A stretch of 64,000 nucleotides of DNA, from NCBI GenBank assembly GCA_025560025.1, contig CP048485.1, positions 2,572,501-2,636,500 of the forward strand, in the 5' to 3' direction. Source of the DNA: Agrobacterium tumefaciens (GTDB taxonomy: Bacteria > Pseudomonadota > Alphaproteobacteria > Rhizobiales > Rhizobiaceae). Shown here one piece after another: positions 10,333 to 19,451 of the stretch. Numbering within the stretch: position 1 is the stretch's first letter; every line of letters begins with the position of its first letter. The notes under the pieces are model-generated. The model had not been told where the DNA came from, searched no databases, and was given only the letters and a program-made list of their open reading frames with translations. Made by a program: the position numbers and the translations under genes.

Positions 10333-11598
10333 TCAGGTATTCATGGACTCGAAGAAGTCCGAATTGGTCTTGGTCTGCTTAAGCTTGTCGATGAGGAATT
10401 CGATGGCGTCCATGGTTCCCATAGGTGCCAGAATTCGACGAAGCACGAAAATCTTCTGCAGGTCCTGGCGCGGCACCAGCAGGTCTTCCTTGCGCGTGCC
10501 GGACTTGAGAATATCGAGCGCCGGGAAAATGCGCTTGTCGGCAACCTTGCGGTCAAGCACGATTTCCGAGTTACCCGTACCCTTGAATTCTTCGAAGATC
10601 ACTTCATCCATACGGCTGCCTGTATCGATCAGTGCAGTCGCGATAATCGTCAGCGAACCGCCTTCTTCGATGTTACGTGCGGCACCGAAGAAGCGCTTGG
10701 GCCTCTGAAGCGCATTGGCGTCCACACCGCCGGTCAGAACCTTGCCGGAAGACGGAACGACCGTATTATAGGCGCGTCCGAGACGGGTGATGGAATCAAG
10801 CAGGATGACGACGTCGCGGCCGTGTTCGACCAGGCGCTTGGCCTTCTCGATGACCATTTCAGCGACCTGAACGTGGCGTACAGCGGGTTCGTCGAAGGTG
10901 GAGGACACAACCTCGCCCTTGACCGAACGCTGCATGTCCGTGACTTCCTCAGGGCGTTCGTCGATCAGCAGAACGATCAGATAACATTCCGGATGGTTTG
11001 CCGTGATGGAATGCGCGATGTTCTGCAACAGAACGGTTTTGCCGGTGCGCGGTGGCGCGACGATCAATCCACGCTGGCCCTTGCCAAGCGGTGCGACGAG
11101 ATCGATCACCCGCGAAGACAGATCCTTCGATGTCGGAACATCGAGTTCCATTTTGAAGCGCTCATTTGGATAAAGCGGCGTCAGATTGTCGAAGTGAACC
11201 TTGTGACGGATCTTTTCAGGATCGTCGAAATTGATCGTGTTGACCTTGAGAAGCGCGAAATAACGTTCGCCTTCCTTGGGTCCGCGGATCGGGCCTTCAA
11301 CGGTATCGCCGGTCTTCAGCGAGAAGCGGCGGATCTGCGAGGGCGAAATATAGATATCATCCGGACCGGGGAGATAATTCGCGTTAGCGGACCGCAGAAA
11401 ACCGAAACCGTCCTGCAGGACTTCGACGACGCCTTCGCCGATGATTTCGATGTCCTGGCTCGCGAGAACCTTGAGGATTGCGAACATAAGCTCCTGCTTG
11501 CGCATGGTGCTCGCATTTTCAACTTCCAGGGATTCAGCAAAAGTCAGCAAGTCGGTAGGCGATTTGCTCTTAAGTTCCTGAAGCTTCATTTCAGCCAT
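10333..11598 (-). CDS. rho: transcription termination factor Rho
   Basis: 421 aa hexameric RNA helicase. The Rho-N region (about 5-45) precedes a cold-shock-like RNA-binding domain with GFGFLR (64-69). The RecA-like ATPase has Walker A APPRTGKT (181-188), [13 protein letters not shown] in the Walker B/R-loop area, and [13 protein letters not shown]. Length is as usual for Proteobacteria. It has about 185 bp of leader before the next gene, enough for the self-attenuation often seen for rho, though I cannot point to a rut site. Two nearby ATGs (11598 and 11589) could start it; neither has a clear ribosome site. Confidence 0.97.
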   Translation of the reverse strand: MAEMKLQELKSKSPTDLLTFAESLEVENASTMRKQELMFAILKVLASQDIEIIGEGVVEVLQDGFGFLRSANANYLPGPDDIYISPSQIRRFSLKTGDTVEGPIRGPKEGERYFALLKVNTINFDDPEKIRHKVHFDNLTPLYPNERFKMELDVPTSKDLSSRVIDLVAPLGKGQRGLIVAPPRTGKTVLLQNIAHSITANHPECYLIVLLIDERPEEVTDMQRSVKGEVVSSTFDEPAVRHVQVAEMVIEKAKRLVEHGRDVVILLDSITRLGRAYNTVVPSSGKVLTGGVDANALQRPKRFFGAARNIEEGGSLTIIATALIDTGSRMDEVIFEEFKGTGNSEIVLDRKVADKRIFPALDILKSGTRKEDLLVPRQDLQKIFVLRRILAPMGTMDAIEFLIDKLKQTKTNSDFFESMNT

Positions 11599-11782
11599 GA
11601 AGGAAAGACCGTTTGATAATGTATTTGGGGGAGGGCGTGTTCGCGAATCAGATGCTGAGGGCGATACCGCAGATGACTGAATAATTCACATGCCACGAAG
11701 ATGAGTGAAGCGAAAATAGCGATTGAACACGGCCGCCGCAAGAGGAAAGCACGAATTCCGCGAAATTTATCGTTACCGCGTC

Positions 11783-12328
11783 TTAACCAAAGGGTTTCAC
11801 AACCACAAGTATGACGATGAGGATCATCAGCACGGTCGGAACCTCATTCATCAACCGCCAGTGACGGGCCGGTCTGGTATTTTCATCCCGCGCGAAACGT
11901 TTGGCGCTGCGGGTGAAATAAACATGGGTGATCGTCAAAATCACGACCAGTCCGATCTTCGCATGCAGCCAGCCGCCGGAAAAACCATAAACCGACCAGG
12001 CGAGATAAAGTCCCAGCACCCAGGATATCATCATCGCCGGATTCATGATGACCTTGATCAGCCGCTGTTCCATCACCTTGAAGGTTTCGGATTGCTGCGA
12101 ACCGGCCGGTGCATCGGTGTGGTAGATGAACAGCCGCGGCAGGTAAAAAATCGCCGCCATCCACGAAATCACCGCGATGATATGAAGCGCCTTGATCCAG
12201 AGATAAAGATCGGCGGGATCGGCGTAAAACAGCAAGGCGACAAATGCCGCAAAGACACCAAGTGCCACTCCGGCACGAAGTGCGGCCCTGTTTCCCGAAC
12301 GGGCGGAGGTCTGTTTCTCGTTGCTCAT
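11783..12328 (-). CDS. hemJ: protoporphyrinogen IX oxidase HemJ
   Basis: 181 aa membrane protein of the UPF0093/HemJ family, the oxygen-independent replacement for HemG/HemY that makes protoporphyrin IX. A basic N-terminus is followed by four or five hydrophobic segments. Conserved features are [17 protein letters not shown] (His49), the [10 protein letters not shown] motif (His70), and the C-terminal [10 protein letters not shown] before the last helix. Its ATG overlaps the hemE stop by 4 bp (ATGA), so two heme-pathway steps are translationally coupled. No other protoporphyrinogen oxidase is present here. Confidence 0.9.
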   Translation of the reverse strand: MSNEKQTSARSGNRAALRAGVALGVFAAFVALLFYADPADLYLWIKALHIIAVISWMAAIFYLPRLFIYHTDAPAGSQQSETFKVMEQRLIKVIMNPAMMISWVLGLYLAWSVYGFSGGWLHAKIGLVVILTITHVYFTRSAKRFARDENTRPARHWRLMNEVPTVLMILIVILVVVKPFG

Positions 12329-13359
12329 GCCCCGGCTCCGAGAGCGCGCACCCGCTGCACCAGCCGCGTGACGTTTTCCGGGTCGGCCTGCGGGGTAATG
12401 CCATGACCGAGATTGAAGATCAGCGGACCCTGTCCGAGCCCCTCTAGCACTGCATCGATGCCATCCTGCAACGCCTTACCGCCCGCCACCATCAGCATCG
12501 GGTCCAGATTACCCTGCACCGGGCCTTCCTTCTGCAGATCGCGAGCGAAGCTGAGGGGCACAGACCAATCTAGCCCAATGGCGTCTGCACCCGTCTTGCG
12601 GCGATAATCCTTCAGAAGATAACCCGCCCCCTTGGCGAAAGCGATGATCTTTGCGGACGGACGACGGGCGCGCACAGAGGCAATAATCCGCGCAACCGGT
12701 TTTACCGCATATTCCTCGAATTCCTTCTCGCCGAGCACGCCAGCCCAGGAATCGAAAATCTGAACCGCATCTGCCCCAGCATCGATCTGCGCCACCAGAT
12801 AGTCTGCAGAAATATCCGCGAGGAAAGCGAGAAGCTTCTCCATCGCAACCGGCTCCTGATAACCGAAGAGCCGCGCTGGCGCCTGGTCAGGCGTTCCGTG
12901 CCCAGCAATCATGTAGGTGGCAACCGTCCAGGGCGCGCCGCAAAATCCAAGAAGGGTCGTCTCATCCGGCAATGTCGTGCGCAGGCGGGACACAGTCTCA
13001 AAAACCGGCGAAAGATGCGCAATGACATTCGCAGCATCCAGCCTGTCGATACCATTGACATCGATCGGGTCCATCGCCGGACCCTTGCCTTCGCTGAAGG
13101 ATACGTTCCGATCAAGTGCGTCCGGTATCACCAGAATATCGGAAAAGAGAATGGCGGCGTCGAGCCCGAACCGACGAATGGGCTGAAGGGTCACTTCGGT
13201 CGCCAGTTCGGGATTATAACAGAGATCAAGGAAACTGCCGGCGGTCTTGCGCGTTTCCCTGTACTCGGGAAGGTAACGCCCTGCCTGCCGCATCAGCCAT
13301 ATGGGCGGCGGTGTGACCGTTTGCCCGTTCAACACCTTTAAAACCTTGCGCTCGCTCAT
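12325..13359 (-). CDS. hemE: uroporphyrinogen decarboxylase
   Basis: 344 aa. It removes four carboxyl groups from uroporphyrinogen III to give coproporphyrinogen III. The first signature, [17 protein letters not shown] (18-34), contains the substrate-binding arginines. The second is [17 protein letters not shown] use the ATG at 13359: homologues begin with this MSERK-type N-terminus, and the extra 10 residues of a longer reading frame are not family-like. It is the last gene before the origin gap and reads away from it, as in Caulobacter and Sinorhizobium where oriC is beside hemE. Confidence 0.95.
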   Translation of the reverse strand: MSERKVLKVLNGQTVTPPPIWLMRQAGRYLPEYRETRKTAGSFLDLCYNPELATEVTLQPIRRFGLDAAILFSDILVIPDALDRNVSFSEGKGPAMDPIDVNGIDRLDAANVIAHLSPVFETVSRLRTTLPDETTLLGFCGAPWTVATYMIAGHGTPDQAPARLFGYQEPVAMEKLLAFLADISADYLVAQIDAGADAVQIFDSWAGVLGEKEFEEYAVKPVARIIASVRARRPSAKIIAFAKGAGYLLKDYRRKTGADAIGLDWSVPLSFARDLQKEGPVQGNLDPMLMVAGGKALQDGIDAVLEGLGQGPLIFNLGHGITPQADPENVTRLVQRVRALGAGA

Positions 13360-13769
13360 GCCACCCAACTTCTCAAAAAATAAAATCAAAGAGATTTAAA
13401 AGATTTTCTATTTCTTAGAGTCTGTGGGTAGCAAGGATTAAAATCATTCCAGTCGAAATGCCGCAGTCGAGGAGTGTGACCGGTCTTTGCGGATATCATT
13501 TGATAGCCAGTTCTCCAACAACAGGGAGAACTAATATTTATTGAATGATTTCATTTATTTACCGCCTATGCGGAAAATATCCTGATCTGTGGATAGGCTG
13601 GGGAAAATTCTGGACAAGCCTTCATTCTTCCAACAATTCACAGGCACGCCGATGGTGATTGAAGCCACGTGCGGATTGTGGAAAAACACCACCTTATTCA
13701 CGTCGCGGCTCGGCCTTCAGGACAATTCGGAAGTTTGTCCCGGTTTATCAACAGCGGGAGAAAAACAGC
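13360..13769. other. probable chromosomal replication origin (oriC) region
   Basis: A gap of 410 bp with no gene. It is AT-rich near 13375-13420 and 13530-13586. DnaA-box-like 9-mers: TGTGGATAG at 13588-13596 and TTATCAACA at 13745-13753 (one mismatch each to the classical box), TGTGGAAAA at 13677-13685 (one mismatch), and TGTGGGTAG at 13423-13431 and TTATTCACG at 13694-13702 (two mismatches each). A GAGTC (CcrM-type) site is at 13418-13422. An 8-bp inverted repeat is at 13509-13532. Known biology: alphaproteobacterial origins lie next to hemE. Flanking genes diverge from here. Confidence 0.75.
13509..13532. repeat. inverted repeat in the origin region
   Basis: Perfect 8-bp arms AGTTCTCC (13509-13516) and GGAGAACT (13525-13532) with an 8-nt spacer. 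No T run follows, so it is not a typical terminator; it may be a protein site or part of the origin structure. Confidence 0.6.
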
Positions 13770-14591
13770 GTGGAGAACAAAAAAAGCTTCTTCCATTTGC
13801 ACCTGATTTCGGACTCGACGGGAGAGACTCTCATGTCGGCGGGTCGCGCCGTCTCGGCCCAGTTTCATGCCTCCATGCCCGTGGAACATGTTTATCCGAT
13901 GATCAGGAACCAGAAGCAGCTCGCCCAGGTGGTTGACCTTATCGACAAGGAACCCGGCATCGTCCTCTATACCATCGTTGACCAGCAGCTGGCTGAGTTC
14001 CTGGACTTACGCTGCCATGCGATCGGAGTACCCTGTGTCAACGTTCTCGAGCCGATCATCGGCATTTTTCAGACCTATCTCGGTGCGCCTTCCAGACGGC
14101 GGGTCGGAGCGCAGCATGTCTTGAATGCGGATTATTTCGCACGGATCGAAGCGCTCAATTTTGCCATGGATCATGATGATGGGCAAATGCCGGAAACCTA
14201 TGACGAGGCCGATATCGTCATTATCGGGATCAGCCGCACATCGAAAACACCGACCAGCATCTATCTCGCCAACAGGGGAATAAAGACCGCCAATATACCC
14301 GTCGTTCCGAATGTGCCCCTGCCTGAAAGCCTTTATGCGGCGACTAGGCCACTGATCGTCGGTCTGGTTGCAACATCTGATCGCATATCGCAGGTGCGTG
14401 AAAACCGTGAACTTGGCGTCACCGGCGGATTTGACAGCGGGCGTTACACGGATCGCGCTACCATCATGGAAGAGCTGAAATATGCGCGTGCGCTCTGTGC
14501 CCGCAACAATTGGCCACTGATTGATGTTACGCGACGCTCCATCGAGGAAACGGCCGCGGCCATTCTTGCCCTTCGTCCGAGGACACGATAA
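13770..14591 (+). CDS. bifunctional pyruvate phosphate dikinase regulatory protein (PPSR/DUF299 family)
   Basis: 273 aa. The family phosphorylates (ADP-dependent) and dephosphorylates (Pi-dependent) the catalytic threonine neighbour of PPDK, or of PEP synthase in enterics. The start is a GTG at 13770 with GGGAG 9 nt upstream; this gives the typical N-terminus ([19 protein letters not shown]). The ATP/ADP-binding P-loop-like motif GISRTSKTP is at 153-161. Rhizobiaceae carry PPDK (ppdK), so PPDK is the likelier target; no target gene is in this window. It is the first gene right of the origin gap. Confidence 0.88.
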   Translation: MENKKSFFHLHLISDSTGETLMSAGRAVSAQFHASMPVEHVYPMIRNQKQLAQVVDLIDKEPGIVLYTIVDQQLAEFLDLRCHAIGVPCVNVLEPIIGIFQTYLGAPSRRRVGAQHVLNADYFARIEALNFAMDHDDGQMPETYDEADIVIIGISRTSKTPTSIYLANRGIKTANIPVVPNVPLPESLYAATRPLIVGLVATSDRISQVRENRELGVTGGFDSGRYTDRATIMEELKYARALCARNNWPLIDVTRRSIEETAAAILALRPRTR

Positions 14592-14622
14592 TCCGGATCG
14601 CACCATTCGGAGAAGACAGTCG

Positions 14623-15222
14623 ATGAAACAAGAATTGATCCTCGCCTCGTCCAGCGCATCACGCCAAATGCTGATGCGCAATGCTGGGCTGATATTCTCG
14701 GCGATTCCCGCGGATATAAACGAGCGCGCGCTCGATGAAGAACTGGAAAGAAATGGCGCCAGTCCCGAAGACGTGGCACTCGAACTTGCCAGGGCCAAGG
14801 CGCTGGCGGTCAGTACACTCTATCCATCAGCGCTGGTTCTTGGATGCGACCAGACAATGGCGCTTGGCACCCGTGTTTATCACAAGCCGAAAACCATGGC
14901 GGAAGCCGAGGCGCACCTGCTGTCTTTGTCCGGCAAAGCTCACCGGCTGAACAGCGCCGCCGTTCTTGTCCGGGGAGCGGAAGTGTTATGGCAGACTGTC
15001 TCCAGCGCCGAACTCTCCGTACGAAATCTGAGCACTGAATTTATCGCCCGTCACCTGCAACGGGTCGGGGAAAAGGCCTTAAGTAGCGTTGGCGCCTACC
15101 AGCTCGAGGGTGAGGGAATCCAGCTATTCACCTCAATCGAGGGGGACTATTTCACCATTCTCGGCCTTCCGCTTTTGCCCCTATTAACGAAACTGCGCGA
15201 CATGGATGTCATCGATGGCTGA
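14623..15222 (+). CDS. maf: Maf/YceF-family nucleotide pyrophosphatase
   Basis: 199 aa house-cleaning hydrolase of non-canonical or excess nucleoside triphosphates. It opens with the family pattern [10 protein letters not shown] (5-14; many members read SSSPRR), has the conserved GCDQT (Asp76), and near the end LEGEGIQLF...[12 protein letters not shown]. Without a Gln/Thr subgroup motif I could read with certainty, substrate class (dTTP/UTP versus m7GTP) is open. The ATG at 14623 has GGAGA about 9 nt upstream. Its last codons overlap the aroE start by 8 bp, with a parS-like site across the junction. Confidence 0.9.
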   Translation: MKQELILASSSASRQMLMRNAGLIFSAIPADINERALDEELERNGASPEDVALELARAKALAVSTLYPSALVLGCDQTMALGTRVYHKPKTMAEAEAHLLSLSGKAHRLNSAAVLVRGAEVLWQTVSSAELSVRNLSTEFIARHLQRVGEKALSSVGAYQLEGEGIQLFTSIEGDYFTILGLPLLPLLTKLRDMDVIDG

Positions 15223-16075
15223 TTCACGTGAAACATTAACCATAAATGCCTTCGTTGCCGGTTACCCGATCAAGCATTCCCGCTCGCCGATCATCCATTC
15301 CTACTGGCTGAAGAAATTTGGCATTTCCGGCTCCTATAAGGCCGTGGAGGTCAAGCCGGACGATTTCCCGAATTTCATTGCGACAATAAGGGCGCAGGGG
15401 CCGGGATCCGCCGTCGGCGGAAATGTCACCATCCCGCACAAGGAAGCCGCCTACAGGCTCGCGGATAGCCCTGATGAGGTGGCAGAAGAACTGGGTGCCG
15501 CAAACACCATCTGGATGGAAGAGGGCAAGCTTCGCGCCACCAATACCGATGGCTACGGTTTCGTCTCCAATCTCGATGAGCGCCACGCGGGGTGGGATAA
15601 AACTGACCGGGCAGTGGTGTTCGGAGCTGGCGGTGCCAGCCGCGCCGTGGTCCAGTCCTTGCGGGACCGCGGCATTGCTGAAATCCATATTCTGAACCGC
15701 ACGGTGGAACGGGCCCGGGAACTGGCCGACCGTTTTGGCCCAAGGGTCTTCTCCCATCCCCAAGGCGCACTTCACGAGGTCATGCAGGGTGCCGGCCTTT
15801 TCGTGAACACCACATCACTCGGAATGGATGGGACCGAAGCGCCAGACCTGGATTTCTCACCGCTCGCCGAAAATGCCGTCGTGACGGATATCGTTTATGT
15901 GCCCTTGATAACGCCCATCCTGCAGATGGCGCAAGCGCAGGGCATTGCGACTGTTGACGGGCTTGGCATGCTTCTTCACCAGGCTAAACCCGGCTTCAAG
16001 AGATGGTTCGGCCAGATGCCGGAGGTGGACGAAACCCTCCGCTCCCTCATCATCGCGGATATGGAAAAACATTGA
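15215..16075 (+). CDS. aroE: shikimate dehydrogenase
   Basis: 286 aa NADP-dependent reduction of 3-dehydroshikimate in aromatic amino-acid synthesis. The substrate-binding HSRSP is at 21-25. NVTIPHK has the catalytic Lys76, NTDG is at 110-113, and the nucleotide loop GAGGASRA begins at 137. I chose the ATG at 15215 (MADSRET) over the one at 15206; residues 2-7 are encoded by a parS-like palindrome. It overlaps maf at its start and coaE by one base at its end (TGATG). Confidence 0.95.
   Translation: MADSRETLTINAFVAGYPIKHSRSPIIHSYWLKKFGISGSYKAVEVKPDDFPNFIATIRAQGPGSAVGGNVTIPHKEAAYRLADSPDEVAEELGAANTIWMEEGKLRATNTDGYGFVSNLDERHAGWDKTDRAVVFGAGGASRAVVQSLRDRGIAEIHILNRTVERARELADRFGPRVFSHPQGALHEVMQGAGLFVNTTSLGMDGTEAPDLDFSPLAENAVVTDIVYVPLITPILQMAQAQGIATVDGLGMLLHQAKPGFKRWFGQMPEVDETLRSLIIADMEKH
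15220..15235. promoter_or_regulatory. parS: parS site 3 (one mismatch)
   Basis: TGATTCACGTGAAACA has one mismatch in the left arm. It spans the maf stop and codons 2-7 of aroE, on the other side of the origin gap from sites 1 and 2. Confidence 0.85.
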
Positions 16076-16683
16076 TGATTGTCATCGGTCTTACCGGCTC
16101 GATCGGAATGGGAAAAACAACGACGGCAAGGCTGTTTGCTGAAGAAGGCGTTCCGGTTCTCGATTCCGATGAGGTCGTGCACGCGCTTTATCGGGCGGAA
16201 GCTGTTGGCCTGATCGAAACCGCTTTCCCGGGCACGACTGTTTCCGGTGCGGTGGATCGCCAGAAGCTCGGCGAGGTTCTGCGGGAGAATCCGGCTAATT
16301 TCGGCAAGCTCGAAGCGATTGTTCACCCGCTTGTCCGGGAGAAACAGGAAGCCTTTCTCGCAAAGGCTAGGGAAGAAGCTCGGCAATTCGCCCTTCTCGA
16401 TATTCCCCTTCTGTTTGAAACCGGGGCTGAAGAGCGGGTCGATAAAATAGTGGTCGTCAGCTGCGCTCCTGACATACAGCGCCAGCGCGTTTTATCCCGA
16501 CCGGGCATGACGGAAGAGAAGTTTGAAATGATCCTTGCCCGGCAGATGCCAGATACTGAAAAGCGTCAACGCGCCGATTTCGTCATCGATACCGGAAATG
16601 GTGTCGAAGCGGCGCGGGATCAGGTAAGAGGAATCTTGCAAAGATTGGCCGCCGGTTCGGGCCACGGAGAAAACAATGCGTGA
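16075..16683 (+). CDS. coaE: dephospho-CoA kinase
   Basis: 202 aa, last step of coenzyme A synthesis. The P-loop GSIGMGKTT (8-16) is right at the N-terminus, which fixes the start at 16075 and rejects the 24-residue longer reading frame. VLDSDEVVHALY and the RQMPDTEKRQRADFVIDTG C-terminal pattern are typical. The ATG shares a base with the aroE stop, and the 3' end overlaps dnaQ by 8 bp. Together maf-aroE-coaE-dnaQ read as one coupled operon. Confidence 0.95.
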   Translation: MIVIGLTGSIGMGKTTTARLFAEEGVPVLDSDEVVHALYRAEAVGLIETAFPGTTVSGAVDRQKLGEVLRENPANFGKLEAIVHPLVREKQEAFLAKAREEARQFALLDIPLLFETGAEERVDKIVVVSCAPDIQRQRVLSRPGMTEEKFEMILARQMPDTEKRQRADFVIDTGNGVEAARDQVRGILQRLAAGSGHGENNA

Positions 16684-17374
16684 GATCATTTTCGATACGG
16701 AAACCACGGGCCTTGAATCGAAACTGGACCGTGTTATCGAAATCGGCGGGATTGAGCTGATCAACCATTTCCCAACCGGGAAAACGCTGCATCTCTACAT
16801 CAGCCCGGAAGACCGCAAGGTTCACCCCGATGCGCTTGCTGTTCACGGCATTACTGACGACTTCCTGAAAGACAAGCCGAAATTCGCCGATGTCGCCGAC
16901 CAGATCCGTGATTTCTTCGAGGGTGCACGCTGGGTGGCGCATAATGCGACATTCGATATGGGCTTCATCAATGCTGAATTCGCGCGTCTGGGCATTGAGC
17001 CGGTCGCGGCCGATCTGGTGACGGACACGCTTTCGCTCGCCCGCCGCAAGCACCCGATGGGACCAAACTCTCTCGATGCGCTCTGCCGGCGTTACGGTAT
17101 CGACAATTCCCACCGCACCAAACACGGCGCGCTCCTCGACTCCGAACTGCTTGCCGAAGTCTACATCGAGATGATCGGTGGGCGTCAGACGGCGCTCGGT
17201 TTCGGTTCGGCGGCCAAACAGGAAACGGTCGTCATCGAGGATGATGTACCACTTGAGCCGCTACAGCGGCCAAGCCCTTTGCCCTCGCGACTGGATGCGG
17301 AGACCGTCGCGGCCCACGGCAAACTTGTTCTCGGCATGGGCGACAAGGCGATCTGGAACCGTTACCAGAATTGA
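16676..17374 (+). CDS. dnaQ: DNA polymerase III epsilon subunit (3'-5' exonuclease)
   Basis: 232 aa DEDDh proofreading exonuclease. Exo I is FDTETTGL (Asp7, Glu9), Exo II is AHNATFDMGF, and Exo III is HGALLDSELLAEVY with the catalytic His and Asp. The C-terminal about 50 residues are poorly conserved and would bind the alpha subunit. The start overlaps coaE by 8 bp with GGAGA upstream. It ends before a strong hairpin terminator shared with secB. Confidence 0.95.
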   Translation: MREIIFDTETTGLESKLDRVIEIGGIELINHFPTGKTLHLYISPEDRKVHPDALAVHGITDDFLKDKPKFADVADQIRDFFEGARWVAHNATFDMGFINAEFARLGIEPVAADLVTDTLSLARRKHPMGPNSLDALCRRYGIDNSHRTKHGALLDSELLAEVYIEMIGGRQTALGFGSAAKQETVVIEDDVPLEPLQRPSPLPSRLDAETVAAHGKLVLGMGDKAIWNRYQN

Positions 17375-17414
17375 CGCCTGCCTGGACGCTTAAAATAGCA
17401 AATGCAGCCAAAGA

Positions 17415-17446
17415 AAAACCCGGGCCAATAACCCGGGTTTTGTTTT
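17415..17446. terminator. bidirectional terminator between dnaQ and secB
   Basis: A perfect 10-bp stem (17415-17424 with 17432-17441), 7-nt loop, A tract before and T-rich tail after, between convergent genes. Confidence 0.88.
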
Positions 17447-17477
17447 GTCAGAGATTCTGAAACGCAATAGGCGCTGT

Positions 17478-17960
17478 TCAGTTCGGTACGGCCTGAACCT
17501 TGGCTCTCGCCTGTTCTTCGGCAACGCGCTGAGCAAACATCTGCGCGAAATCGATCGGATCGATCATCAGCGGCGGGAAGCCGCCGTTGCGAGTGACATC
17601 CGCGATGATCTGGCGCGCGAAGGGGAACAGCAGGCGGGGGCATTCGATGAACAGCACCGGCAGCATATGTTCCTGCGGGAAACCGGCAATGCGGAACACG
17701 CCGCCATAAACCAGCTCGGCCGCGAACAGGACCTTGTCGCCATCCTTGGCTTCCGCATTCAGCGCCAGAACAACGTCAAAATCAGAACCCGAGATCGGGT
17801 TTGCGTTGACATTGACATTGATGTTGATCGACGGCGCGTTTTCACGGGCCTGAAGCGAACGAGGAGCGCCCGGATTTTCGAAGGAAAGATCCTTGATGTA
17901 CTGGGTAAGAATATTCAGGGAAGGACTTACTGCGCCCTGTGCACCATTTTCAGCGGTCAT
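17478..17960 (-). CDS. secB: protein-export chaperone SecB
   Basis: 160 aa cytoplasmic tetrameric chaperone that keeps preproteins unfolded and hands them to SecA. The family core is visible: [13 protein letters not shown] near 21-33, [12 protein letters not shown], and the [16 protein letters not shown] motif towards the C-terminus. GAGGA lies a few bases before the ATG. It is convergent with dnaQ and lies 102 bp downstream of fxsA. Confidence 0.95.
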   Translation of the reverse strand: MTAENGAQGAVSPSLNILTQYIKDLSFENPGAPRSLQARENAPSININVNVNANPISGSDFDVVLALNAEAKDGDKVLFAAELVYGGVFRIAGFPQEHMLPVLFIECPRLLFPFARQIIADVTRNGGFPPLMIDPIDFAQMFAQRVAEEQARAKVQAVPN

Positions 17961-18062
17961 TACGTTTCCTCGCGGCGTGAATTCGTGGAAGGCGGTCTAT
18001 CATTTCGACCCGAGCCTTACAACCCTTCGCGAGCCGGCCCCGGCGTCCGTTCCGCTGCGCCT

Positions 18063-18611
18063 TCAGGGTTTGGGCAGGTCGCGATCATCCGGCTTGCTCG
18101 ACCAGGGAGAATCCTTTGGCCCTTCGCGGTGAAACTCTTCCTCGTCGAGGTCTACGACCTTGGAATTCCCGCTCTGTCTCTGATCATTGCGGAACCCGGA
18201 AAAATCGCCGGGCTGAGGACCGGACTGGCTGCCAGACTGGCGAAACGAACCCGCAACCACGACACGCGGCCCGAAAGCTTTCCAGAAAAAGCGCCGCACT
18301 GTTTTCGACAACAGTAGAAGGCCGAGGATGTCGGTGATGAAACCGGGAATGAAAAGCAGGATACCGGCGACAACCCGCATGGCGCCATTGACCAGTTCAT
18401 CCGCCGGCTGGGCACCGGTGCGTCCGGCCGCTTGGAGATTTCTCACCATGCCGATACCGCCGAGGCGCAGGATCAAGAGCCCGAGAAACGACGTGAACAG
18501 GACGAGCGCCAATGTCAGCCATAAACCGATCGCCTTGCCGACGATGATGAAGCCGGCAATTTCGAGGATGGGCATCATCAGTATGACGATGGGGAGAAAG
18601 GAAAAACGCAT
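18063..18611 (-). CDS. FxsA family membrane protein
   Basis: 182 aa. The FxsA region (about 1-125) has three or four hydrophobic segments: an N-terminal pair (FLPIVILMMPILEIAGFIIVG and LWLTLALVLFTSFLGLLIL), then RVVAGILLFIPGFITDILGLLLL with the family PGFITD motif. The polar, Gly/Ser-rich C-terminal 60 residues are cytoplasmic tail. E. coli FxsA suppresses F-plasmid exclusion of phage T7; the chromosomal role is not known. AAGG lies 7 nt before the ATG. It is divergent from the Tim44-like gene. Confidence 0.88.
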   Translation of the reverse strand: MRFSFLPIVILMMPILEIAGFIIVGKAIGLWLTLALVLFTSFLGLLILRLGGIGMVRNLQAAGRTGAQPADELVNGAMRVVAGILLFIPGFITDILGLLLLSKTVRRFFWKAFGPRVVVAGSFRQSGSQSGPQPGDFSGFRNDQRQSGNSKVVDLDEEEFHREGPKDSPWSSKPDDRDLPKP

Positions 18612-18752
18612 CTTCTAGCCTTGCGTGTGCATCTCTGGCAGATTGCCGGTTCGCGAGAACACCGATGATTGAATCTGCACATTTGAATGATGGTAAGATG
18701 CAGACTATATGATGGTGTGGTTTTCGAATTTAAATGGCGGTTTTGGTAAAAG

Positions 18753-19451
18753 ATGGGCTTTAGCGACTTTATCACATTGTTTTTTCTCGTTGCAGCGGTG
18801 CTGATCTTCTTTCAGCTGCGTAGCGTTCTCGGCCGCCGAACGGGCAATGAGAAGCCGCCATTCGATCCCTATAGCCCGCGCGACGTCGCGAAAGGTCCCG
18901 TCACGGACGATAACAAGGTCGTGACCCTGCCGAAGCGTGGCGAGGCGGAGGATGAAAACCGCTTTGCCGAAGCTGATGCCCTTGCGCCCGTGGACTCGGC
19001 ATTGAATACCTCTCTCAGAGAGGTGATGACCAAGGATCCGACATTCCGCCCGAAGGAGTTCCTGAACGGCGCTCGTATGGCCTATGAAATGATTGTCATG
19101 GGTTTTGCCGATGGCGACCGCAAGACGCTGAAGAACCTTCTGTCGAAGGAGGTTTTTGACGGTTTCGATGCAGCCATTTCCGAGCGCGAAAGTCGCGGCG
19201 AGGTCGTGAAGTCCACCTTCGTCGGCATCGAAAAGGCCGATATCACCCAGGCGGCCATCCGCGATTCCGAAGTGCAGATCACGTTGAGGCTGGTCAGCCA
19301 GCTCATTTCGGCCACCTATGATAAAGATGGCAAGCTGGTGGATGGCGATCCGGACGCGGTTGCGGAAGTAGATGACATCTGGACCTTCTCGCGTGATATT
19401 CGTTCGCGCGATCCGAACTGGAAGCTGATCGCTACCGAATCCGAGCAATGA
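18753..19451 (+). CDS. Tim44/TimA family protein
   Basis: 232 aa. One N-terminal hydrophobic anchor (about 5-21) is followed by a charged linker and the Tim44-like domain (about 85-230) with FLNGARMAYEMIVMGFADGDRKTLKNLL. The mitochondrial homologue tethers the import motor to the inner membrane; alphaproteobacterial TimA proteins are membrane-associated and their exact role is unsettled. It is the first gene of a four-gene run in which every junction overlaps by 4 bp (ATGA). Confidence 0.88.
   Translation: MGFSDFITLFFLVAAVLIFFQLRSVLGRRTGNEKPPFDPYSPRDVAKGPVTDDNKVVTLPKRGEAEDENRFAEADALAPVDSALNTSLREVMTKDPTFRPKEFLNGARMAYEMIVMGFADGDRKTLKNLLSKEVFDGFDAAISERESRGEVVKSTFVGIEKADITQAAIRDSEVQITLRLVSQLISATYDKDGKLVDGDPDAVAEVDDIWTFSRDIRSRDPNWKLIATESEQ

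Noticed and set aside
13659..13769. upstream extension of the PPDK regulator frame
   Set aside because: The residues run into the origin region and do not match the family; the GTG at 13770 has a correct ribosome site.
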